Part shown: piece by piece, positions 1-7,160 of the stretch
Numbering within the stretch: position 1 is the first letter of the stretch
Layout: each line of letters begins with the position of its first letter
Source of the DNA: Methanomassiliicoccales archaeon PtaU1.Bin030
GTDB lineage: Archaea > Thermoplasmatota > Thermoplasmata > Methanomassiliicoccales > Methanomassiliicoccaceae
Assembly (NCBI GenBank): GCA_002067635.1
Contig: MVRB01000204.1
Coordinates: 1-18,926 of the forward strand
Length of the DNA: 18,926 nt
Direction: 5' to 3'
The notes under the pieces: model-generated
The model's database searches: none
Seen by the model: the letters and a program-made list of their open reading frames with translations, nothing else
Told to the model about the DNA's origin: nothing
Program-made: the position numbers and the translations under genes

Positions 1-300
1 TATTCCCATTCCCTGCAGGGAAGGCTCTACGAAGACCATCCTGATATTGTTCCCCAGAAGTTCACCCACGCCCGCTATGCCCCCATCGTATATCGCCAGG
101 ATGCAATGACCTTCATGCACGTTCCTGGCTATACTGCGGACATCATGATATCTTTTAAAGAAATCCAAGGCTCTGGCCGAGTATACGTCCTTGTAGCTCG
201 TCGATATGGTCCGTTGTACCAGAGCGTGGACCGCGTCGACATCTTCCAGCACCATTCTACGATAGAGCAGCTCTTTCTTCCCAGGGCCCATTCCTAACAT
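1..300 (-). CDS. GNAT-family N-acetyltransferase, N-terminal part (runs off the left edge)
   Basis: An open frame of 100 codons runs from an ATG at 300 down to base 1 without a stop, so the gene continues outside the window. The protein begins MLGMGPGKKELLYRRM and reaches the pattern VFVEPSLQGMGI at the edge. That pattern fits the strand-4/motif-A region of GNAT acetyltransferases, where Q/R-x-x-G-x-G/A binds the pyrophosphate of acetyl-CoA. The preceding ILAIYDGGIAGVGEL strand pair also fits the fold. The substrate cannot be told. The start could be Met1 or Met4 (291). There is no clear ribosome-binding site, and an AT-rich TATA-like element lies about 22 bases before Met1, suggesting a leaderless transcript. 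The gene is divergent from the THUMP gene. The GNAT call is from motif and length only. Confidence 0.72.
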   Translation of the reverse strand, partial: MLGMGPGKKELLYRRMVLEDVDAVHALVQRTISTSYKDVYSARALDFFKRYHDVRSIARNVHEGHCILAIYDGGIAGVGELLGNNIRMVFVEPSLQGMGI

Positions 301-316
301 GCCCCAAACTCGATAG

Positions 317-327
317 GATTATTTAAT
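317..327. promoter_or_regulatory. Shared TATA-like element between divergent GNAT and THUMP genes
   Basis: The only AT-rich stretch in the short divergent gap is GATTATTTAATC around 317-328. Read leftward it lies about 22 bases before the GNAT ATG (300). Read rightward it lies about 33 bases before ATG 356 of the THUMP gene. Either direction would give a leaderless or near-leaderless message. This is inferred from spacing only. Confidence 0.4.
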
Positions 328-355
328 CTGGGAACTAATGAATTACGGGTGCCTT

Positions 356-904
356 ATGCAAGACTACAATGTTCTGGTGACCTTCCATCACAACGAGAGG
401 ATGAAGGCTCAGGAGGAGGTCGCAGAGCGCGTGCAGCAGGCCGACCTCATCCTCGAGGACATGATGGAATCCGGCGTGGCCGGCCTGCTGCTGCTCAGGA
501 TCAAGGGTGATGGCAAGGAGGCGGTCCGTAGGCTGCGGACCTTTGCCATGAGGTTCCCCGAGGTCTTCCTCCACACCCATCGTTGGATCCCTATAGAAGA
601 ATGGGTCAGCTCCGAGCCGGAGGCCATGATAAATGCAGCGAAAACTTTCGGAGCCCGAATCGCTGATGGTGACCGGTGGAGAATCGACGTCGAGAAGAGG
701 CACTACCGCGGAGGCTCCAGTCAGGATATCGTGAGAATGCTGGCCGAACACATACGAACTGGGATCGTGGACCTGGACGGGGCGGAGGTGGTCCTCATGG
801 TCCAGATCATAGAGGAATACGCCGGTTTCAGCCTGGTCCACGAGGACGAGATACTTGATATAAATTTGATCAGGAAGCACATCGGCCTCGCTAAGATCGG
901 TTGA
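356..904 (+). CDS. THUMP-domain protein (Tan1-like)
   Basis: The predicted protein has 182 residues from ATG 356. An in-frame ATG at 338 would add six residues, but 356 has a GGGTG stretch four bases upstream and a better distance to the TATA-like element. The protein starts MQDYNVLVTFHHNER and ends in a THUMP-like half containing RWRIDVEKRHYRG and LVHEDEILDINL. It resembles the archaeal stand-alone THUMP proteins related to yeast Tan1, an RNA-binding adaptor for N4-acetylcytidine formation in tRNA. No catalytic domain is visible, so a tRNA-binding accessory role is inferred. The neighbouring divergent gene encodes a GNAT acetyltransferase. The stop is TGA. Confidence 0.7.
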   Translation: MQDYNVLVTFHHNERMKAQEEVAERVQQADLILEDMMESGVAGLLLLRIKGDGKEAVRRLRTFAMRFPEVFLHTHRWIPIEEWVSSEPEAMINAAKTFGARIADGDRWRIDVEKRHYRGGSSQDIVRMLAEHIRTGIVDLDGAEVVLMVQIIEEYAGFSLVHEDEILDINLIRKHIGLAKIG

Positions 905-1397
905 ACATGTCGGTGGAAGGCCGCGAACTCGCTCTTCGTCTCATTGCCTCCCCATGAAAGTCCCAGCCTAACCCGGTCACAACTCATTATATCCTACCCA
1001 TTTTCAACGCGCATATCAGGGACCACTGGAGATTCTTGCCAAGCTTTACTTTCCTCCATTCTTAGAATGAGATCTCGAGTTCCTATGTTCCCAACGGATG
1101 CCGGGCTGGCCTGCTCCCCATAAAAACGTTGATAATGATACCAGATAGTTACTTTATTTTTATCAATTTTCCATAAGCTTAGTACCGATCTTTTCGATAA
1201 AAAATAAGATGGAAATAGATATTATTAATTTTTTTAATTTATACTATATGCACTCGAAACGTATCACGCTTTTTGTTTTACAAAACTATTATTATGTTTC
1301 ATATACTATTACTATTCTATCAGCAAAAAGAGGAGCTGAGAGCGTTCTGAGCGGGTCTATCCATCCAAAAAGGAAAAAGGAGTATGAAAAGGAGAAC
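905..1397 (+). promoter_or_regulatory. Gene-free stretch: AT-rich leader and promoter region of the corrinoid gene
   Basis: No gene is supported here. Bases 905-1135 show nothing I recognise. Bases about 1136-1335 are much richer in A/T than the rest of the window and hold several TATA-like candidates, such as GATAAAAAATA near 1195 and TATACTATATG near 1240. A small imperfect hairpin, GCTGAGA-GCGT-TCTGAGC, sits near 1333-1350. A purine-rich stretch with AAGGA and AAGGAG precedes the corrinoid start. Methyltransferase genes of methylotrophic methanogens often have long 5' leaders, and this region may be one. An open frame does run from ATG 1209 into the corrinoid protein, but its residues look like translated AT-rich DNA. 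Confidence 0.45.
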
Positions 1398-2039
1398 TTG
1401 CTCTCCGAGTTGGAACAAACCATCGTGAGCGGTAAGAGGGCAGATGCCGCAAGGGTATCTAAGGAACTGCTCAGACAGGGGATGGAACCATTGGACATCA
1501 TTAATCTTGCCCTGGTTAAGGGCATGAACACAATTGGCGATAGATATGCCAGGAACCAAATATTCCTTCCCCAGGTCCTTCAGGCCTCTGAGGCGATGTA
1601 CGAAGCGCTGGATATACTCCTGCCATTGATCCTGAAAGAGGCCGTTAGGGAGGAAGGCATAATCACGATAGGAGTGGTCGAAGGTGATGTCCATGATATT
1701 GGAAAGAACATCGTTAAAACGCTCCTGGCGGCTGCAGGTTATGAGATCATCGACCTGGGCAGGGATGTTCCAGCTGACAAGTTCATAGATGCCGTGAGCG
1801 CAAGAAAGGCTCAGGTGGTGGCGATGAGCACCCTCATGACTCCGACAATGGACTCCATGAAAAATACCGTGGATGCCTTGGAACAGGCAGGCCTCAGGTC
1901 ATCAGTATTGGTGATCATAGGCGGAGCCCCCACCAGTCAAGAATTTGCGACGGAGATCGGAGCAGAGCTTCACGCAACGAATGCCCAAGAGGCAATTAAG
2001 AAGATGAAGAGAGCCACTCGTTCTGGCACGCTCATTTAG
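1398..2039 (+). CDS. Methyltransferase-type corrinoid (B12-binding) protein, MtmC/MtbC/MttC family
   Basis: Read from TTG 1398 the protein has 213 residues, the usual size for this family. The helical cap domain (about 1-85) includes ELLRQGMEPLDII and IFLPQVLQASEAM. The B12-binding Rossmann domain follows: GDVHDIGKNIV, with His99 as the expected lower cobalt ligand, then MSTLMTPTM, then VIIGGAPTSQEF. The family carries methyl groups between a substrate methyltransferase and a coenzyme M or folate/pterin methyltransferase. The start is uncertain. TTG 1398 has AAGGAG three bases upstream. The longer frame from ATG 1209 adds 63 AT-coded residues I do not believe. An ATG at 1384 lies in another frame and would join this one if a single A were added to the A-run at 1387-1390. 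No substrate methyltransferase is adjacent. The stop is TAG. Confidence 0.87.
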   Translation: MLSELEQTIVSGKRADAARVSKELLRQGMEPLDIINLALVKGMNTIGDRYARNQIFLPQVLQASEAMYEALDILLPLILKEAVREEGIITIGVVEGDVHDIGKNIVKTLLAAAGYEIIDLGRDVPADKFIDAVSARKAQVVAMSTLMTPTMDSMKNTVDALEQAGLRSSVLVIIGGAPTSQEFATEIGAELHATNAQEAIKKMKRATRSGTLI

Positions 2040-2616
2040 GAAACATCATCAACCTCCGTAAGACAGTTCCCGGTCTCATTGGCGGCAGAGTAGGCCGTTC
2101 AAGCCCCATCCTTATGCTTCTCAGAAACATCGAACCTGTCGTTCTGAAGGTCCGAAGGATTATCTACTGGGAACATTTTTCCTGTATTGACCTTCCATCA
2201 TTAAAAGGAACAGAAGGTTATGAAGGAAGGTAGAGAACCGGACCTCGAATGAAAGACCATTGTTGTAGGAGGAATAGGACGATCGATGGCTAGGGTTATT
2301 TCTTTCACATCTAAGGTTTCGTTCTCATCATTCATAAGATGCCAGAGGAACCGCGATCCTTACTTGCGGTCGATTAAGGTAGGCATATAGGTCGTTGAGG
2401 CAGGAACGTTCCATTGGCGAGCTAGGATCGTTAGGCCGCGCATAGATCACCTTTACATTAAGGATGGATCGAGTGATGTATCATCGTTTCTGCACAGCTC
2501 GAGCGCCAAATTAGATCCATCTGGGCCTCTGACAGGCCACTATCGCTCGCAGCAGGTCAGATATCGCTTAGAAGGTTACAGTGTACAGCATAGTATTGGG
2601 AAGGGGTGAGGTGGGA
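2040..2616. other. 577-base gap without a supportable gene
   Basis: Between the corrinoid gene and the ATPase gene I find no convincing reading frame, tRNA or riboswitch. There is a T5 run at about 2176-2180 that could end the corrinoid transcript. A possible ACCTTC...GAAGGT hairpin lies near 2191-2219. A 34-codon frame starts at ATG 2286 with GGAGGA some 12 bases upstream, but I recognise nothing in it. The palindrome GGAACGTTCC occurs near 2403. Stop codons are frequent in all frames. The stretch could be a long leader for the ATPase gene or a decayed gene. Confidence 0.4.
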
Positions 2617-4668
2617 ATGGAACATAGCAGCACGAAAAACTTGGGTCTCGGCATTGATACTGGCGGTACATACACGGACGCAGTCATCGTCGATATTGGG
2701 GATGGAACTGTGATGAGCAAGGCCAAGGCCTTGACCACACGTCAAGACCTTGCTCAGGGGATCGCAAAGGCCATCGACATGCTGGACCATTCATTGTTCA
2801 AGCAGGTTAGGCTACTAGCAATATCCTCCACGCTGGCTACCAATGCGGTGGTAGAGGGTAAAGGCTGCAGGGTCGGCCTTATCGTCATCGGTCATGAGGC
2901 CGGTAGGAATATCCCTGTGGACGAGGTCGTGCAGATAGAAGGCGGCCATAATCTTCATGGACTGCGAGAGGCGGAGCTTGGTGTGGAGAGCGCCAGGGAA
3001 TTCATCTTGAGGGTGAAGGACAAGGTCGACGCCTTTGCCATCTCCAGCTATCTCAGCATCAGGAATCCCGAACACGAGAACAAGATCAAGGAAATGGTAA
3101 AGTCACTGACCTCTTGTCCTGTGGTGTGTGGACATGAGCTCTCCTCTGCCTTGGGATTCCACGAGAGGACCATCACCGCGGTACTCAACGCCCGCCTGAT
3201 CCCCATCGTCAGGGACTTAATAATGTCCATAAAACAGGTACAAGAGCAGATGGACCTGCACGCTCCCCTCATGATCGTCAAGGGCGACGGGGCGCTTATG
3301 AGCGAGAAGGTAGCGAGAGATAGGCCGGTTGAGACCATTTTATCTGGCCCAGCCGCCTCCATAATTGGGGCCAAGGCTCTCACGAACCTGCAGGACGCGG
3401 TCATCGTCGATGTTGGGGGCACAACCACCGATATCGGGATCCTAAGGAACGGACAGCCCCATCTAGATAGGGAGGGAGCAATGTTAGGGGGGTGGAGGAC
3501 ACGTGTTCGCGCGGTCGATGTCTTCACGTCCGGCATCGGGGGAGATTCAAGGGTGGTGGTCGCCGGCGGTAAGGTCGTGCTAAGCACCTCCCGGGCGATA
3601 CCTCTGTGCATCGCCTCCAGTTCTCATCCCATCATCCGGGAGAAGCTCGAGGCGCTGCGGCATGTTCGGATACGACCAGCGCCATTATTGTCGGAATTAG
3701 ATACCGTGCCCCAGGCCATCGATTTCTTCGTCTATTCCAAGGACATCCCAGGGGTGGACATGGGGCCAGAACACCATAGTGCACTGGAGCTGATCAAGTC
3801 TGAGCCGTGTACGGTCTTAGAGCTGGCGGGCATGTTGAACGTTCACCCCCTATCCCTCAACCTTAGGAAAATGGAGGTGTTCGGCATGGTCCAGCGCACC
3901 GGTCTCACGCCAACGGACATACTGCACGCCGAAGGGTCCTACGTCGAATATGATGCCGTGGCCGCTCAGATAGCGGTGGAGCTACAGGCCCGTCAGATGG
4001 AGATGACATCGGAGGACTTCATCCGGACCGTCAAGACCGCGGTGGTGGAGAAGATAACCACAGAAGTGGTGAAGAAGCTCATATTCGAGGAGATCGGAGA
4101 CGCCCCCCTCGATGAGGTCGCTAGATTCCTCATCGACAATATGGTCCAGGGTACCGGCCGTCGCGACCTGGCGTGTAAGCTGGAGCTCAACAAACCCATA
4201 ATTGGCATCGGTGCCCCCGTGGGGGCATATCTTCCCGGAGTTGCGGAACGCTTCCATACGAGCCTGATCCTGCCTGAGCACTCGGAGATCGGTAACGCGG
4301 CAGGAGCGATCTCCGGTAACGTTATGGAATCAATAGAGATGCTGATTCGTCCTATCAAGGGCGCAGTGACGGTGGAGAACCCTCCCTGCACGTTGTTCTG
4401 GATGCAGGAGCGAAAGGACTTCGAGACCATGGACGCGGCCATCGAATACGCTAAAGTGGTCGGCTCGGACCTGGTGCGTCAAAGAGCGTTGGCCTCGGGG
4501 GCCGATTCCGTGGAGATCGTGATTGAGAACAGACGTGAGGAAGCGCGCCTGGACCAAGGGCGGGGAGCCACGATCCTGTTGGGCACGGACCTCGTGATCA
4601 CCGCGGTGGGGAAACCTCGTCTGTTCTTCGAGGAAGGGGGCGACAACAGTTTAGGGACTTTCCGATGA
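2617..4668 (+). CDS. Hydantoinase/oxoprolinase-family ATPase (ASKHA fold)
   Basis: Predicted at 683 residues from ATG 2617, which has AGGGGTGA seven bases upstream. A GTG at 2581 would add twelve residues but lacks such a site. ASKHA nucleotide-binding motifs are visible in order: IDTGGTYTDAV (about 13-23), SSTLATNAVVEGKG, LSGPAAS (about 241-247), IVDVGGTTTDIGI (about 262-275) and GIGAPVGAYLPG (about 529-541). These mark the hydantoinase-A/oxoprolinase family, whose characterised members use ATP to open lactam-type rings or to carboxylate. Residues about 385-441 look like an inserted winged-helix-like segment (TVLELAGMLNVHPLSLNLRKME). The gene follows a corrinoid protein gene on the same strand, so a role in corrinoid or methyl-group metabolism is possible but only inferred. 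No hydantoinase-B partner is present. Confidence 0.82.
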   Translation: MEHSSTKNLGLGIDTGGTYTDAVIVDIGDGTVMSKAKALTTRQDLAQGIAKAIDMLDHSLFKQVRLLAISSTLATNAVVEGKGCRVGLIVIGHEAGRNIPVDEVVQIEGGHNLHGLREAELGVESAREFILRVKDKVDAFAISSYLSIRNPEHENKIKEMVKSLTSCPVVCGHELSSALGFHERTITAVLNARLIPIVRDLIMSIKQVQEQMDLHAPLMIVKGDGALMSEKVARDRPVETILSGPAASIIGAKALTNLQDAVIVDVGGTTTDIGILRNGQPHLDREGAMLGGWRTRVRAVDVFTSGIGGDSRVVVAGGKVVLSTSRAIPLCIASSSHPIIREKLEALRHVRIRPAPLLSELDTVPQAIDFFVYSKDIPGVDMGPEHHSALELIKSEPCTVLELAGMLNVHPLSLNLRKMEVFGMVQRTGLTPTDILHAEGSYVEYDAVAAQIAVELQARQMEMTSEDFIRTVKTAVVEKITTEVVKKLIFEEIGDAPLDEVARFLIDNMVQGTGRRDLACKLELNKPIIGIGAPVGAYLPGVAERFHTSLILPEHSEIGNAAGAISGNVMESIEMLIRPIKGAVTVENPPCTLFWMQERKDFETMDAAIEYAKVVGSDLVRQRALASGADSVEIVIENRREEARLDQGRGATILLGTDLVITAVGKPRLFFEEGGDNSLGTFR

Positions 4669-4758
4669 CCCGTCAGGACCTCGACCCTCCACTGCCTCTG
4701 CTAAGTAATTGCCAAGGGTCATCTGCAATCCAGTACAATCGATCACGGTCGTAGGGGA

Positions 4759-5880
4759 TCATCCCAGTCCGCCTATGATCTCACCCCTCACCAGACGGCG
4801 TTCGGCGAGGCTCTGGCGGGTGAGCGCCTTGATGTTCTTAGGGGTGACCCGCGCCAGGGTGGGCAGCTGATCAGGGAACACCTTCACCAGCTCACGCAGA
4901 AGATACTCGTTGATAAGCCCTGTGGACCTGATCCCCTCGATCGTCCAGTCGTCCAACAGGGCGTTGGTGCCCTCTACGCCGGCCTTATGGAACGCCTCCG
5001 CCAAGATGGAGGTGACGATGGTGTTGTCGGCGATGACCGCTATCTCCGCCTCCCTTAGGGCGTACTCGTTCCCGTTGAAGGAGACGGACAGCCCTCCTCC
5101 CTCTCTGACCAGCTGGAAGGCCTGCACGTCCGTTATGGAGTCCCCGATGTACAAGGTATCCTCCAGACCGATGCCCGTCCTTCTCCTTATGTCCATTACC
5201 GCCGACGCCTTCTCCTCGCCGCCCACCGGATTGATGTCCATGAGCAGTTGGTTGACCGACATCTCCATAAGGTCCTCCATGAAGATCTCGTCGAGCCTCT
5301 GGATGGTCGCTCGGTCCTGGGGCCTTAGGTCCTCTATGCACCGGGCGTTCTCCGGCACCCTCATCTCATCCATCCTGGCGATCTCCTGGGCGATGGCCTT
5401 CAGCCTTTCCCCCTCCCGGAGATCGGTCTTGACGGCGTCCATGTCCAGGGCGGTGCTGTAGGTGTTCTCGAGAGGGAACCCGATGGCGTCGCACAGGGCG
5501 CTGATGAAGTGCTCGTAGGACGTGGCCACGATGAAAGGGGTCATGAACTCCTGAACGAAGCGCATGGTCTTCTTCGCGCCAGGTATGGTCACGATGTTCT
5601 TGCGGGAGTACTCCAGGATGGAGGAGTCGGTGGCCCCGTAGGCCTTAAGGAAGGGGAGGATCAGCTTGAGGGTATCGCCAGCCTTGTAGTTCGGACGCTG
5701 GATGAGGTTGGATACGATGTCGTCATACTGGCTGATGGTACGGAAGAGCTCCGAACCGTTGTCTATCATGTCCCGGCATAGTTCGAAGGCGTTGTCGTTC
5801 TTAGTGATGGGCCCCTCGCTGTCACTGATGAACTGCCTCCAACCCCCGGTCATGGTCTCCTCAAGTCCGTCAAAGTCCAT
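4759..5880 (-). CDS. HAD-superfamily protein resembling archaeal EhaR
   Basis: Predicted at 373 residues. ATG 5880 has GAGGGGT six bases upstream. HAD motif I reads FISDSEGPITKNDNAFEL, giving Asp20 as candidate nucleophile and Glu22 in place of the usual second Asp. HAD motif IV is LYIGDSITDVQAF (about 242-252). The long insert between them is mostly helical and serves as a cap. From memory, the DxEGP-ITKND form is shared with archaeal HAD proteins annotated as subunit R of energy-converting hydrogenase A, so the Glu may be a family trait rather than a loss. No hydrogenase genes are nearby, so I would not assign that role. Phosphatase activity is possible, with unknown substrate. The gene is last in a minus-strand run and has its own upstream TATA-like box. 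Confidence 0.7.
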   Translation of the reverse strand: MDFDGLEETMTGGWRQFISDSEGPITKNDNAFELCRDMIDNGSELFRTISQYDDIVSNLIQRPNYKAGDTLKLILPFLKAYGATDSSILEYSRKNIVTIPGAKKTMRFVQEFMTPFIVATSYEHFISALCDAIGFPLENTYSTALDMDAVKTDLREGERLKAIAQEIARMDEMRVPENARCIEDLRPQDRATIQRLDEIFMEDLMEMSVNQLLMDINPVGGEEKASAVMDIRRRTGIGLEDTLYIGDSITDVQAFQLVREGGGLSVSFNGNEYALREAEIAVIADNTIVTSILAEAFHKAGVEGTNALLDDWTIEGIRSTGLINEYLLRELVKVFPDQLPTLARVTPKNIKALTRQSLAERRLVRGEIIGGLG

Positions 5881-6131
5881 GCTATTACCCCTCGGCCTCC
5901 TATCACACCGGCTATGGCCCTATGCCACATCTGCGGCAGATCTGTTCAGGTGTTCTCTCGAGCCTGATGAGACTCCTATCTTTTATGTGTATTTTTCCAT
6001 AGGCCGCACAGAGAGGCTGGGGACCGAAGGTATAGCGTCCCTCGCCACCCCCGCTCGATTCCCCTTTCAATGCAGCTTCCAGGATCCCACGGTCGGTCGT
6101 GGCAGAGCACCATGGATGGTTTACCGTCATC
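5881..6131 (-). promoter_or_regulatory. Leader and promoter region of the HAD gene
   Basis: A TATA-like ATAAAAGAT lies at 5978-5986 (minus strand). It would place transcription start near 5957 and give a leader of about 77 bases ending in the GAGGGGT site at 5887-5893. A 72-codon minus frame (5912-6130) begins one base after the PfkB stop and ends in ICRRCGIGP, but it has no ribosome-binding site and no family resemblance that I can see. Confidence 0.4.
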
Positions 6132-7091
6132 CTAGTCCAGCTCCTTGGCGAACTTTCTCAGGAACCTCTCATCAGGGTAGGCCTCTCGGCCGTACGAGGA
6201 TACGCTTAATGCCGAGGCCGAAGCCCCGATGCGGCCACACACCTCCAAGGTCGCTCCGTCCAGGTAGCCGGCGAGGAACCCTGCGGCATACACGTCGCCC
6301 GCTCCCGTAGTGTCCACCACCACCGCCTTCCTTGCCGGTACCGTTATCGATGAGTTGTACGTGGTTATCAGGGAACCCTCGCGCCCTAAGGTGCAGACGA
6401 CCACCTTTGCGCCCAGGTCAAGGAGCGTCTTGCTGCCTTCTTTTGGTCCCGTGCCCGTCAGCATTGTCATCTCCCGCTCGTTCACGAACACTATGCGGCT
6501 CCTCCCTATCATGTCCTCTATCTGGTCCAACCCCCTTCGAGCGTATTTCTCCCCGGGCGCGAAGGAGATGTAGACATCCTCTTCCAGCAGCTCCAATAGC
6601 TGCTTCTGGAGAAGCAGCGCGGAATCACTGGAGAACGAGCTGAGATGCACGAACTTGGAGGAGTTGAGATAGCCGACATCCTCGGCGATGAAGGAGAAGA
6701 AATCGTTGGAGTTGGGCATGGCCAGCAGGGACCGTTCACCGTCCGCCAAAAGGGAGATGCACACCCCTGCCTTCTTGTACTTTTTCACATGGCCGACGTC
6801 GACCCCCTCCATGGAGCTCAGCAGGAATTTGGAGCCCTCGTCCTTCCCTGTGACCCCCAAGAAACCGGTGGTATATCCCATGCGGGAGAGAGCGAACACC
6901 GTGTTGGCCGCCGATCCTCCCCCGCTGCGGGCGACAGGCTCCTGCGCGGCGAGCGCCCGGGAGACGTTCGTGAAGAGCTCCTCGTCCCCCACTATCTCCT
7001 CTCCCGGCTCGAAGACATGGCCCGCCAGGGTGAGCGACGGCACCTTATAGAAGAGGTCCACGTTCAGCGCCCCGACCCCGATAACATCCAT
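6132..7091 (-). CDS. PfkB-family carbohydrate/nucleoside kinase
   Basis: Predicted at 319 residues, the normal PfkB length. The N-terminal GVGALNVDLFYKV is the substrate-side signature. RSGGGSAANTVFALSRMG is the first PfkB signature region with the Gly-Gly switch. VDTTGAGDVYAAGFLAG is the second signature, with Asp266 as catalytic base and the anion hole before it. PFNERE-like residues (VFVNEREMTML) also fit. The family phosphorylates ribose, fructose-6-phosphate, adenosine and similar compounds, and the substrate cannot be read from the motifs. A TATA-like TATTATATG about 28 bases upstream of ATG 7091, with no ribosome-binding site, points to a leaderless message separate from the decarboxylase gene upstream. 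The stop is TAG. Confidence 0.88.
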   Translation of the reverse strand: MDVIGVGALNVDLFYKVPSLTLAGHVFEPGEEIVGDEELFTNVSRALAAQEPVARSGGGSAANTVFALSRMGYTTGFLGVTGKDEGSKFLLSSMEGVDVGHVKKYKKAGVCISLLADGERSLLAMPNSNDFFSFIAEDVGYLNSSKFVHLSSFSSDSALLLQKQLLELLEEDVYISFAPGEKYARRGLDQIEDMIGRSRIVFVNEREMTMLTGTGPKEGSKTLLDLGAKVVVCTLGREGSLITTYNSSITVPARKAVVVDTTGAGDVYAAGFLAGYLDGATLEVCGRIGASASALSVSSYGREAYPDERFLRKFAKELD

Positions 7092-7114
7092 CAGAACGGC
7101 CTAGATATGTCCGT

Positions 7115-7123
7115 CATATAATA
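7115..7123 (-). promoter_or_regulatory. TATA box of the PfkB kinase gene
   Basis: TATTATATG on the minus strand is centred 28 bases before ATG 7091, in a 69-base gap after the decarboxylase gene. There is no purine-rich ribosome-binding site before the ATG. The spacing is that of an archaeal leaderless promoter. Confidence 0.55.
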
Positions 7124-7160
7124 CCTTATCACCACGGCCCGTCGTTATCATCATAATGCT

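Noticed and set aside
335..880. 181-residue minus-strand frame over the THUMP gene
   Set aside because: It is antisense to a gene with family resemblance and good coding structure; its own sequence shows no known domain.
1209..1397. 63-residue N-terminal extension of the corrinoid protein from ATG 1209
   Set aside because: The residues (many Ile, Tyr, Phe, Asn) reflect AT-rich DNA, the family starts near TTG 1398, and no ribosome-binding site precedes ATG 1209.
2080..2115. GTTCAAGCCCC as a tRNA T-loop
   Set aside because: The flanking bases do not pair as a T-stem, and no acceptor, D or anticodon arm can be drawn around it.
905..2616. Cobalamin riboswitch near the corrinoid gene
   Set aside because: I found no B12-box-like sequence, and cobalamin riboswitches are essentially bacterial.
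5912..6130. 72-codon frame one base after the PfkB stop, with CRRCG near its end
   Set aside because: It has no ribosome-binding site and no recognisable family. The Cys spacing does not form a clear zinc motif, and the TATA-like box and leader of the HAD gene lie inside it.
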